Shown here: in pieces, positions 13,455 to 21,241 of the stretch | Position numbering within the stretch: position 1 is the first letter of the stretch | How the letters are laid out: the number at the start of each line of letters is the position of its first letter | Virus record (IMG/VR): IMGVR_UViG_3300022934_000238 | Span: 1-21,241 of that record | Source: a virus | Length of the DNA stretch: 21,241 nt | Strand: one strand, 5' to 3' | Notes under the pieces: model-generated | What the model was told of the DNA's origin: nothing | Database searches by the model: none | What the model saw: only the letters and a program-made list of their open reading frames with translations | Program-made: the position numbers and the translations under genes

Positions 13455-16316
13455 ATGGATGAGTTTACTAAAATCTTTATGGAAGGCGATGCCGCCCGCA
13501 GCAGCACTAAATCTTTTGTGTACCGCAACCCTATTACGGGCGAGACACAAGAAGGCGTAGGTGAGCCGCCTATGAATTGGGGCGAATACCCTGATGGCAT
13601 TGACCCTAACAGCCCAGAAGGTGATGAATACGACCTGAACCGTGGCCTGTTCCGGCCCCTGCCCGACGCACTGTTCGAGCCTGGCGGTTTAGCAGACATT
13701 GTTGACCAGCCTGAAGGCAGCCAGCTTGACGACCCGTACTGGGCAACAGCCAGCAAAATATTGCATGACTATATGTCGCCAGGCTTGCGCGGCCGTAATC
13801 GTGCGCGAGGCGTAGACCGAGAGATGTCTTCAGAAGATTACGCCCGCTATGGTGTGCGTTTCATCTCTAGCTTTGAAAACAACCTGACAGCAATGGCTGT
13901 CAACACTGCGCAGCTTTCTAATGCGCCGATGCCTGTCCACAAGGCGATGTACTACCTTTTAGAAACTGGTGACCGTGACGGCATCCTCGCCAGCAACTTT
14001 GGCCGTGATGCTCTCAATATGGCATCCGACCCATTTAACTGGGTTGGCCTTACAACCTTCGGTATTGGCACCGCTGGCAAGATGGCCGGCCAGAAGCTCA
14101 CCAAGATGGCCTTTCGTGATTTGCTGAAGCAGATGGTAATTAGCAAGCCAACGGCTGCCTCAGCAGCTCTGGGGGCTGAAGGCGCTGTGTATGCGGCGGC
14201 TGACAATCTTGCCCGGCAGAATGTTGCTGTTGAGGCAGGTGTACAAGACGCAATAGACCCGACTAGTGTTGCTGCGGCGGGCGCGACAGGCGCGGTGCTA
14301 GGTGACCGTCTTGGTGCGGGCGGCGCGGCAGTCTTAGAGGGCGGCAGGCGTGGCCTGGTAAAGTTAGGCGAAGGCGCACAGACACGGCTTGACGAAGCCG
14401 CTGGCGGCACCATGCTGTCGTCTGGCTTTGACCCGACAGGCCCTGTCGATAAGGCTCTGGTCGCGGCTCGGAATGCTCTGCTCACAAGAGAGGAGAAAGG
14501 TGCCCGCCGAGTGTCTGACATTGCTGCGGCTGACGCCACTAATAAGACGGGCCGGCCGAGGGTCAAGCATGTCCAGCAGTATGTCGATGAATTCGCTATT
14601 GATAGGCATGGCCGACCTCTCGACCAGTTTGACGATGCCGACTTTGCCACAGCCGTGACTGATGCCGCGTCTGAAATCCGCTACCAGCTCACCACCCCGA
14701 CATCCGGCAAAGGCTGGTACGACAAAGACATTGTGATGACCTTCGACATGGCGTCTCAAATACCCGGGCTTGAAAGCCTGCGTGATAATGAAACGCATCG
14801 CGTTATTTGGTCTGCCATTGCTGGCGCGACATCTAATGGCAATAAAGTGCCGCTCAACTCTAAGATAGCAACAGCTCAGATGCTGGAGTATCTTAAGAAC
14901 GGCAAAGCTATGGAGACACCTCCAGCTCCGGGCTCTACCATCCAGGGAATCCCTGACGCCGGTTACGGCCGCCGTGGCCCTGCCGTGGCCAAAGGCCTCA
15001 AGCTAATCAACTTCCTCATCGAAAAATATGGCGAAGAAGGTTTCGCTGATTGGTGGCTTAGCCCGCATTCGCTTGCTGAGCTGACAGCTCTCCGCAAAGA
15101 GGCGGGGTTCAGCGGTCCACCCTCGGGTCTGTCAGGCGGCAAAGATGCAATGTTCATTGGTGCCCGCATCCTCGGTGACAAGACTGGCCAGTTCTCACTA
15201 AACATCAACGGGCTGGAAGGTACAACCAAGGACGTCTGGTTCACCCGTGGCTATCACAGATACTTCGGCACACTGGGTGATGCCAGCAAGACCGACCGCT
15301 ATGGCGAGGAGCTGACGCAGCCTAGAAACGCCACAGAACGCCGCCGCATGGAGGAGTTTGTCCGACAGGTGCAGACCGAGCTTTCGGACCTCGAGTTGTC
15401 AGAACAAGACATTCAGGCCGTAATGTGGTATTACGAACAAGCTCTTTACACTGACCTCGGAGTGAGGTCTATACCAGAGAGCTTTAGCGAAGGAATAGGA
15501 AAGTTAGATGGACAAGCAGGAATTAGCGTTCAGCGAGGCGATGCTGACCAAGTTACGGCTGAACCGCAAACAACGCTCCCAGGCTTCCGGGACCCCAACC
15601 CCAAGCAGCGCACCGTCAGAGCCGACAGGCGACTTGCGGAGCTCAATAGCGCAGAAGGTAATGAAACGCCATCCGGGCCTTACACAGCAACAAGTGGAAC
15701 AGATGATGGAGCGGGACGGGTTCTAGAGCCCAACCCAGCCGTCCAAGCCCGATACGAAACTGCCGGACTAAACATCCCTCGCATCACACAGGCTGATGCG
15801 AGCACTTCACAGCAATATCATGACGACATGGTCGCTGCTATGGCAGGCCACCCGATGGGTGCACAGGTAGAAATCAAGTCTGCCGAAGACCTGTCAGGCA
15901 TGCAGCTTTTCAGAACAGAAGGCGGCAGCGGCTTTGCCATCAAGCCAGATGGTGATGTCGTAGCCGTGTTTGCCGGCCCCGGCGAGGCTAAGGGCAGCTC
16001 ATACGCCATGCTGCAAGCAGCGGTCGATATGGGTGGCAAGAAGCTCGATGCCTTTAACACATACCTGCCCGATATATACGAGACTGTTGGCTTCCGTCCA
16101 GTGTCCCGCCTCAAGTGGAATGATGCCTTTGCCCCTGATAACTGGGACAAAGAGACATTCAAACAATTCCAGAACGGCGAGCCAGATGTAGTCTTCTTTG
16201 TGTATGACCCCAAATATTTCGGTGACGCAGATTACGACAGCCTGCCTGTCTTCACAGATTATGACGAAGCAGCCGCAGTGCAGGACAAGGCGCTGCGTGA
16301 AATGGGAGGCGATTGA
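13455..16316 (+). CDS. Large ejection/virion protein with C-terminal GNAT-like domain
   Basis: 953 residues; starts 2 bases after the upstream stop with no strong ribosome-binding site. Parts: N-terminal helical region (1-260, with NWGEYPDGIDP near the start); a Gly/Ala-rich, possibly membrane-active stretch (about 270-300); a conserved central domain (about 465-675, GDKTGQFSLNINGLEGTT, then DVWFTRGYHRYFG and QAVMWYYEQALYTDLGVRS) of a kind I recall from phage large virion proteins (DUF7178-like, not certain); a low-complexity linker (about 685-757); and a C-terminal GNAT-like region (about 818-940) with DVVAVF, KGSSYAMLQAAVDMGGKKLDAF and IYETVGFRPVSRL. Catalytic competence is not evident. The linker is also the site of a nested 72-codon frame. 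Likely packaged and ejected with the DNA. Confidence 0.72.
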   Translation: MDEFTKIFMEGDAARSSTKSFVYRNPITGETQEGVGEPPMNWGEYPDGIDPNSPEGDEYDLNRGLFRPLPDALFEPGGLADIVDQPEGSQLDDPYWATASKILHDYMSPGLRGRNRARGVDREMSSEDYARYGVRFISSFENNLTAMAVNTAQLSNAPMPVHKAMYYLLETGDRDGILASNFGRDALNMASDPFNWVGLTTFGIGTAGKMAGQKLTKMAFRDLLKQMVISKPTAASAALGAEGAVYAAADNLARQNVAVEAGVQDAIDPTSVAAAGATGAVLGDRLGAGGAAVLEGGRRGLVKLGEGAQTRLDEAAGGTMLSSGFDPTGPVDKALVAARNALLTREEKGARRVSDIAAADATNKTGRPRVKHVQQYVDEFAIDRHGRPLDQFDDADFATAVTDAASEIRYQLTTPTSGKGWYDKDIVMTFDMASQIPGLESLRDNETHRVIWSAIAGATSNGNKVPLNSKIATAQMLEYLKNGKAMETPPAPGSTIQGIPDAGYGRRGPAVAKGLKLINFLIEKYGEEGFADWWLSPHSLAELTALRKEAGFSGPPSGLSGGKDAMFIGARILGDKTGQFSLNINGLEGTTKDVWFTRGYHRYFGTLGDASKTDRYGEELTQPRNATERRRMEEFVRQVQTELSDLELSEQDIQAVMWYYEQALYTDLGVRSIPESFSEGIGKLDGQAGISVQRGDADQVTAEPQTTLPGFRDPNPKQRTVRADRRLAELNSAEGNETPSGPYTATSGTDDGAGRVLEPNPAVQARYETAGLNIPRITQADASTSQQYHDDMVAAMAGHPMGAQVEIKSAEDLSGMQLFRTEGGSGFAIKPDGDVVAVFAGPGEAKGSSYAMLQAAVDMGGKKLDAFNTYLPDIYETVGFRPVSRLKWNDAFAPDNWDKETFKQFQNGEPDVVFFVYDPKYFGDADYDSLPVFTDYDEAAAVQDKALREMGGD
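15508..15726 (+). CDS. Nested 72-residue gene in another frame (candidate)
   Basis: ATG 15508 directly follows an in-frame TAG. AGGAA at 15497-15501 (6 bases away) and AAGGAA at 15490-15495 are Shine-Dalgarno-like. The product looks protein-like: a helix (KQELAFSEAMLTKLRLN), a Ser/Pro/Thr-rich linker and a terminal helical hairpin (IAQKVMKRHPGLTQQQVEQM) resembling the 'HPGLT..E...M.' ending of many small phage proteins. In this stretch the 953-residue frame uses GGA for five of nine glycines plus CGA, AGA and AGG, whereas its first eleven glycine codons are all GGC or GGT. The nested frame's codons look ordinary. This suggests that selection acts mainly on the nested frame. Function unknown. 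Confidence 0.5.
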   Translation: MDKQELAFSEAMLTKLRLNRKQRSQASGTPTPSSAPSEPTGDLRSSIAQKVMKRHPGLTQQQVEQMMERDGF

Positions 16317-19300
16317 TGGCTATTCCACGCGACGGCCTTGACCAGCAAATAGTCGAAGAGCAAAACGCGCAGCCGGACATGATGCCTGAGCTGTCGCCTG
16401 GCGCTGAGTTGCCAGAGGCTGAGCCGGTACAGGTCGCTGCGTCCGGCTTTGTGCGCAAAGCCACTGACGCTATTTTCCAGCCCGGTCCTTCCCGCGCCGA
16501 TGTCATTAACAAACCTAGCACGACAACTGAAGCGCCACAGGTGACCGTTGAGGAGCCGTTGGTGCGTGTAGACGAAAGCGGCGACATCATGGTGCGCCGT
16601 GCTACCGCAGAAGAAATGGCTGAGCTGGGCGCGTTTGCTGATGCGCCGGCCGAGGGCATGGAAGTGCTGCTGCCTAACCTCGATAAGATTAAGCCTAACC
16701 TATCTAAGATTGCCTTGTCGGCTGACGGTCAAACGCTCAATGAGCCAATGACAGAGGCTGAACAGCAGCTTGCTGGCCTTATAAGCTCTACCTACAACCA
16801 ATATAAAGACATCGTGACCCAATCCGGCCAAAGGATATTGCGGACGGGTGAGCGTGGTTATAAGCAGGTTATTGAAGACGCTGACCGTATAGGCTCGGCT
16901 GACATTTTCATCCAGCTCATGCAACGTGAGCCGGGTGACCGGCCGTTCACTGACGCTGAAATTCTGGCAGCGCGGCGTACCGTTCTGGCTCTACAGCTAG
17001 AGGCACAGCGCCTTATAAAGATTGCCAAGAAAAGCGGTGACGTCACTGACCAGGTGCGGGCGGCGCAGGCAATTAGCCTAGAGGGGTATGCCTCTATTCA
17101 GCTCGTCGGCATACAAGAGGCGATTGGCCGGACACTAGCAACACAGAAGATTATAGCAGCGCCGTCCAAGGCCCGTGTCCAATCAATGCGGACTATGCTT
17201 GAAACGACTGAGCAAACTGGTGGGCCCAGCGCGATTGTTGATGCGGACAATGTAGACCAGTTTATTGACGCATATGGTGGTGAAGACGGCCTCGCACTGT
17301 TTATTCATTACTATGACAGCCTGCCGGCAGATGGCAGTCGCCATAAGTTTGCGCGGCGTAGCATAGCCCGCCGTGGCGCTGACATGCTGGTAGAAATTTA
17401 TCAGTCAGCCCTGCTGTCAAACTTCCTGACACACAGCTTCAACATGGCCGGCAACGTAGTACACGCTGAAATGCTGGTACTGGAGCGGGCGCTAGAGGGC
17501 CGGCCAAAAGAGGCGTTCTCTATGCTGGCAGCTCAGCCTAAGTATTTTGGGCAGGCATTGCGGGCTGGCTTCCACGCTTTGAAGCATGAGCGGTCTATGA
17601 CCGACCAAACCAGCCGCCTCGATGTTGATATGCGGGCTGTAAGCCGGCAAGGCGCTGGCCTGCGCACCCGTGCTGAAGGCGGTGGCGGGATGGAAAGCGC
17701 GGCAGCGCACTTCTTCGACGGGTTCGGCGTAATGATGCGGCTGCAAGGCTTCCGGCCAATGATTGCTATGGATGAGTTTTCCAAAGCAATGGCGCGGGGT
17801 ATGCAGATAGAGGCTCTGTCTACAAGGGCGCAATCAGATGCTTACCGTGCCGCTCGGCAAGCGGGCGACACACGCGCCGTTGCAAAGGACAAAGGCACGG
17901 CGGCTTATCTTCGCACGTTGCATAGCGAAAGCGCGTTTGAGCAAGGTTCTGAGTTTGCCCGTATGGTCACATTCCAAGATGACCTGCCCGGTGCGCTCGG
18001 CCAGCTATCAGGGTTCATGTCGCATCCGTTGGTCAAAATCTGGGTTCCGTTCTACAAAACGCCGACCCAGGTCATGCGCCGGATTACAGAGCGCACACCT
18101 TTGGCAATCGCTATGCCTACCGTGATACGCGACAAGATTGTGAAGGGCAGCGCGGCTGACCGCCGCGAAGCTTTCTCACGCATCGCTACAGGCAGCGCAT
18201 TGGCGGCGACAACTATGAGCCTGGCAAAAGGCATGTACAGCGATGACTTTACGATTACCGGCTACGGGCCGACTGACCCTAAGCAGCGCCGTACTTGGCT
18301 AGAGAACAACCGCCCCTACTCTATCGGCATCCGTAAAGATAACGGTACATGGGAGTGGATAGGCTATGAGCGGTATGACCCTATGAGCGGCCTGCTTGCT
18401 GCGTGGGTTGATACGGCTGACACCCTAGAATATGCCGACAGCGTCGAGATGGCAGACGACCTTGTCTTAAATGTAGGCCTCGCGACCAGCCGGTATGTCG
18501 GCACGGCGCTGCCCATGACGCAGTTTATTGGTGAGATGCTGGATATTGCGGGCAGCCCATTCGCCCCGGCTGATAGCAAGATTGAGCGGGTACGGCAGCT
18601 TGTTGCGAAACAAGCGACAAATGCCGGCTTAGTGGTTGCGCAACAGGTTGGTACTGTCGGCCTAGCGCCACAATCTCTCATGGCTCAGACTGAGCGTTAT
18701 CTTGACCCATTTGCCCGTTCAACGGTTCCTGACAGCCGGTACAACTATGTACCTGGTGTTGGTATGCAGCCAGAGCTGCGCGGCATCTACGAGGCTCTAC
18801 AGTACGCTAGAAGCCGGACGCCGGGCCTGTCTGCTGACCTGCCGATAGCCCGTAATCGCTGGTATGAGCCTCGCTTCCAGGGCCAAGTACACAACTTAGA
18901 AGATGGTCGCTTGCGTGGTAATATCTGGCATAGCTTTGTGCCGTATCGTGTGCAGCAACTGCCGCAAGCTAACATAGTCAATGAAGAGCTGGAGCGCCTC
19001 GGCCTTGGCTTCGGTATGTTGCCGCAGTCAATGAACGAGCCCATGATTAAGCTGAATGGCGAACAATATGACCGCTATATTGAGCTTTACAACTACCCTG
19101 AACGCAGCGAGTACGCCAAAGATATGTTCGCTGTTGAATATGGCGGCGCTATCCCGCAGTCCGCTGTTTCTAGGTTTGCGCAGATGATAATCGATGCAGA
19201 CGGCGCTATGGGTTATAACAGCCGGTATGACTTGGCGTTCAGCAAAGACCGCAACTCTACACCCAAAGAAAAAATAGAATTGCTGCGCGGCATTGATACT

Positions 19301-19492
19301 GAGCATAAGCAGTGGGCAAAAGAGCTGATGCTCTTGGAATTCCCTGAGCTTAGGGCTTTGGTTGTTCAGAGGGACAGCTACTCTGATTATCGTGGGCGCA
19401 ATCCTAGCATGTTGTTTGAGCCTACTGAGGCTGAGGTTGAAGGTGCTAGGGCGGTCAATCGCAGCTTGTTAGACCCATTAGGGACACAGTGA
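16316..19492 (+). CDS. Very large internal virion/ejection protein (gp16-like position)
   Basis: About 1058 residues from ATG 16316 (GGGAGG at 16304-16309, spacer 6); a TTG at 16313 is possible but unlikely. The stop of the previous gene overlaps (TGATG). The first 100 residues are acidic and Pro-rich. The middle has motifs I recognise from large phage 'polyvalent' virion proteins: SNFLTHSFNMAGN near 367-380, TFQDDLPG near 551-558 and VPFYKTPTQVMRRITERTP near 576-594. The C-terminal third is rich in Tyr/Arg/Asn, with PNxx-like turn segments. There is no lytic transglycosylase motif like that at the N terminus of T7 gp16. The position suggests the largest ejection protein, forming the conduit through the inner membrane; this is inferred. 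Confidence 0.72.
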   Translation: MAIPRDGLDQQIVEEQNAQPDMMPELSPGAELPEAEPVQVAASGFVRKATDAIFQPGPSRADVINKPSTTTEAPQVTVEEPLVRVDESGDIMVRRATAEEMAELGAFADAPAEGMEVLLPNLDKIKPNLSKIALSADGQTLNEPMTEAEQQLAGLISSTYNQYKDIVTQSGQRILRTGERGYKQVIEDADRIGSADIFIQLMQREPGDRPFTDAEILAARRTVLALQLEAQRLIKIAKKSGDVTDQVRAAQAISLEGYASIQLVGIQEAIGRTLATQKIIAAPSKARVQSMRTMLETTEQTGGPSAIVDADNVDQFIDAYGGEDGLALFIHYYDSLPADGSRHKFARRSIARRGADMLVEIYQSALLSNFLTHSFNMAGNVVHAEMLVLERALEGRPKEAFSMLAAQPKYFGQALRAGFHALKHERSMTDQTSRLDVDMRAVSRQGAGLRTRAEGGGGMESAAAHFFDGFGVMMRLQGFRPMIAMDEFSKAMARGMQIEALSTRAQSDAYRAARQAGDTRAVAKDKGTAAYLRTLHSESAFEQGSEFARMVTFQDDLPGALGQLSGFMSHPLVKIWVPFYKTPTQVMRRITERTPLAIAMPTVIRDKIVKGSAADRREAFSRIATGSALAATTMSLAKGMYSDDFTITGYGPTDPKQRRTWLENNRPYSIGIRKDNGTWEWIGYERYDPMSGLLAAWVDTADTLEYADSVEMADDLVLNVGLATSRYVGTALPMTQFIGEMLDIAGSPFAPADSKIERVRQLVAKQATNAGLVVAQQVGTVGLAPQSLMAQTERYLDPFARSTVPDSRYNYVPGVGMQPELRGIYEALQYARSRTPGLSADLPIARNRWYEPRFQGQVHNLEDGRLRGNIWHSFVPYRVQQLPQANIVNEELERLGLGFGMLPQSMNEPMIKLNGEQYDRYIELYNYPERSEYAKDMFAVEYGGAIPQSAVSRFAQMIIDADGAMGYNSRYDLAFSKDRNSTPKEKIELLRGIDTEHKQWAKELMLLEFPELRALVVQRDSYSDYRGRNPSMLFEPTEAEVEGARAVNRSLLDPLGTQ

Positions 19493-19539
19493 CAAACTTA
19501 CGTTTTTGATGTACAAAGTCTAAAGGATGGTATTGGTAA

Positions 19540-21241
19540 ATGGCTACGTTCTCGGTAAATGACCAGGTACGGCGAGATGTCACCGTTGGTGACGGCTCGA
19601 CTGTGTCATTTCCGTTTTCGTTCCAAGTCAATGCCACCACCGACGTAAAGGTTTACGTTGACGATACGCTGAAGGTTGCCGGCACTCACTATGACATTGT
19701 CGATAGCACCGACAGCGCCGGCCTAAACTCCGACGGCACCGGCAAGGTAAAGTTCAAAACAACGCCTACTGACTACACTCCGGCCAACAATACATCAGTT
19801 ACTGTCATCTCAGAGGTGCCGGTTGCTAGGACATCTGTGTATACCGCTGGCGGCAACATCACGGCTGCTAGTCTGGAATCTGATTTCGACACCATCACCA
19901 TGCAGGTCGGTGACCGTGAACAAGAGATAGCCAGAGCTATACGCGGCCCTCTCAGTGACCCGACAAGCACAAGCATGGTGCTACCTAACAAGGCGACACG
20001 GGCTAATAAGTTCATGGCGTTTGACGGTAGCGGCAACGTGTCTGTCACCGCTGGCACAACTACCGTGCCTATCAGCTCCGCAATGGAGCCGGTGTTTAGC
20101 GCCTCGACGTTAGCTGTTGGCCGTGATGCCCTGCTTACTGGCACAACTCTGAAGACAATACTGGACGCCAGTGGTCAGCCTGGGCAAGCGCCCGTCCTAG
20201 ATGGTAGCGGCGGGGTTATCTTTGCCAATGCCAGCGGCAGCAAACGGCTGAACATCAACGGCGCAATGAACATTGCGCAACGCGGCAAGTCGCTTGCTAC
20301 TCGCGTCGAAACTGGCATCACAAGTGACTTTGCAGTCAGAAGAGGGCCAGACAGATACCGTTTCGGCATTATTGTCGGCGGCACTTGGACCGTGCAACAG
20401 CATGAAAACAATACCCCAACAGTGACCGGCGACGATTATTTCCGTTATTCGTACCGTGCGAGTTGTTCAACGGCGCAGGCATCATTGGCTTCCAGCGCGT
20501 CTGTCAGCATCTCCCACAAAATAGAAGGGCAAGATTTATTATTCCTCCAATACGGTACGTCTAACGCGCAGCCGGTCACGCTGTCATTTTATGTGTCAGC
20601 CGGCATCACCGGCACATATATCGTAAACCTCAATAGACATAATAGTGCTGCTGGGACAAGCTCCAGAAGCGTCAGCAAATCTTACACAGTGAGTTCGGCC
20701 AACACCTGGCAAAAGGTATCACTGACGTTCCCTGCTGATACAGGTGGCAATGCTCTCGACCCCATCGACAATGAATTCAGCTTCACAATTAGTTGGTATA
20801 TTGCTGCCGGCACCTCTTACACATCCGGCTCACTAGCCACCACTTGGGAAACCTACACGGCCGCAAACGTCGCTGTCGGGCAGGTCAACGGCGCTGGCAG
20901 CACCGCGCAGAATTTTTATCTGACCGGCGTTCAATTAGAAGCTGGCTCTTCAGCCTCACCGTTTGAGCATCGCACCCAGGCCAGAGAGCTACAGGATTGC
21001 CAGCGATATTTCCAACGGAGCGGCAACCTTTTCCATACCGACGATTGGTATATATCGAATGACCCAGAGGGCGCAATCATGTGCCAGGCTCTAGGCACTG
21101 ACACTGACAAAGCTGCTGTCCGAGTAGATTTCCCCGTCACCATGCGGGAAGAGCCGACATTAAAGATTTATCCGGCCAGCACATCAGGGACCACCTTAAA
21201 CACCATAACTCATTACAATGATTTGGCCCAGAACACCGCCT
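19540..21241 (+). CDS. Tail fibre/spike protein (3' partial)
   Basis: Open from ATG 19540 to the window end (567 codons visible, no stop). AAGGA at 19523-19527 is 12 bases away, longer than usual. Residues 1-137 resemble the T7 gp17 N-terminal adaptor that attaches fibres to the tail tube: VRRDVTVGDGSTVSFPFSFQ, a short beta-domain, then SLESDFDTITMQVGDREQEI and RAIRGP. Then comes a linker and MNIAQRG near 245. A beta-rich lectin-like module (about 255-480) ends in the widespread GVQLEAGSSASPFEHR followed by ELQDCQRYFQR (about 463-493). The distal receptor-binding or enzyme part is cut off. This module is shared among many unrelated phages, so the distal part may have been exchanged horizontally. 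Confidence 0.88.
   Translation, partial: MATFSVNDQVRRDVTVGDGSTVSFPFSFQVNATTDVKVYVDDTLKVAGTHYDIVDSTDSAGLNSDGTGKVKFKTTPTDYTPANNTSVTVISEVPVARTSVYTAGGNITAASLESDFDTITMQVGDREQEIARAIRGPLSDPTSTSMVLPNKATRANKFMAFDGSGNVSVTAGTTTVPISSAMEPVFSASTLAVGRDALLTGTTLKTILDASGQPGQAPVLDGSGGVIFANASGSKRLNINGAMNIAQRGKSLATRVETGITSDFAVRRGPDRYRFGIIVGGTWTVQQHENNTPTVTGDDYFRYSYRASCSTAQASLASSASVSISHKIEGQDLLFLQYGTSNAQPVTLSFYVSAGITGTYIVNLNRHNSAAGTSSRSVSKSYTVSSANTWQKVSLTFPADTGGNALDPIDNEFSFTISWYIAAGTSYTSGSLATTWETYTAANVAVGQVNGAGSTAQNFYLTGVQLEAGSSASPFEHRTQARELQDCQRYFQRSGNLFHTDDWYISNDPEGAIMCQALGTDTDKAAVRVDFPVTMREEPTLKIYPASTSGTTLNTITHYNDLAQNTA

Noticed and set aside
13952-14650. 232-codon frame on the - strand
   Set aside because: Opposite a well-supported ejection protein gene. 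The product is Ser/Ala/Pro/Arg-rich, as expected from antisense of GGC/GCC-rich codons, with no domain or ribosome-binding site seen.
14389-14658. 89-codon + frame nested in the 953-residue gene
   Set aside because: No ribosome-binding site, shadow-like composition (Arg/Leu/Ser/Cys), and the outer frame keeps its usual codons here, unlike at 15508-15726.
18598-18615. GCTTGTT-GCGA-AACAAGC, a perfect 7-bp hairpin using the same half-sites in the opposite order
   Set aside because: Inside the large ejection gene, with half-sites everted relative to the iterons. A single copy with no regulatory context, so treated as chance.
19540-21241. Possible diversity-generating retroelement target, given the BPP-1-like head genes
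   Set aside because: No reverse transcriptase, template repeat or accessory gene is visible in the window, and the fibre's 3' end is missing, so there is no support.

Overview
This window is the structural half of a tailed double-stranded DNA phage with podovirus (short-tail) architecture, plus the end of a replication gene. All credible genes are on the + strand. They are tightly packed, with many ATGA, GTGA or TGATG overlaps. G+C looks moderate (low-to-mid 50s % by eye). No tRNA, CRISPR array, insertion sequence, integrase, lysis gene or RNA polymerase is visible. The host cannot be named. A perfect E. coli-type DnaA box and good Shine-Dalgarno sites fit a proteobacterial host. The capsid, Bbp19-like and tail proteins recall BPP-1-like podoviruses, and the tail and ejection proteins follow T7-like logic.

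Layout. Bases 1-883 hold the 3' part of a winged-helix protein that looks like a lambda-O-type replication initiator. Its coding sequence carries a DnaA box (442-450), three in-phase ACAAG-N6-CTTGT palindromes (461-547) and then an A+T-rich stretch, which is how a phage origin embedded in its own initiator gene looks. Bases 884-1072 are a spacer with a C8 tract and a hairpin. At this point strand composition flips from C>G to very strongly G>C. Bases 1073-3689 carry a small conserved protein, the terminase small and large subunits and a T7 gp13/GNAT-like protein. Bases 3689-4394 hold three small basic proteins, including a 42-residue one. Bases 4395-8389 are the head module: portal, Bbp19-like protein, scaffold, a 197-base regulatory gap, major capsid protein and a small head protein. 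A strong hairpin terminator or attenuator (8397-8424) separates head from tail. Bases 8438-11136 encode the two tail-tube/nozzle proteins. Bases 11133-19492 encode four ejection (internal virion) proteins of 195, 579, 953 and about 1058 residues. From 19540 a tail fibre or spike gene runs off the window end.

How it works together: the terminase packages DNA through the portal into a shell of capsid protein built on the scaffold. The tail-tube proteins close the portal vertex and carry the fibre, and the internal proteins are probably ejected to make the DNA conduit through the cell envelope.

Most notable observations: (1) the origin-like iterons inside the first gene; (2) a fourth, near-perfect copy of the same palindrome 6.5 kb away, on a promoter-like sequence in front of the capsid gene, suggesting that the initiator also controls late expression; (3) the abrupt composition flip next to the putative origin; (4) a 72-codon gene-like frame nested inside the 953-residue ejection protein gene, where the long frame switches to otherwise avoided codons; (5) a multi-hairpin capsid mRNA leader.
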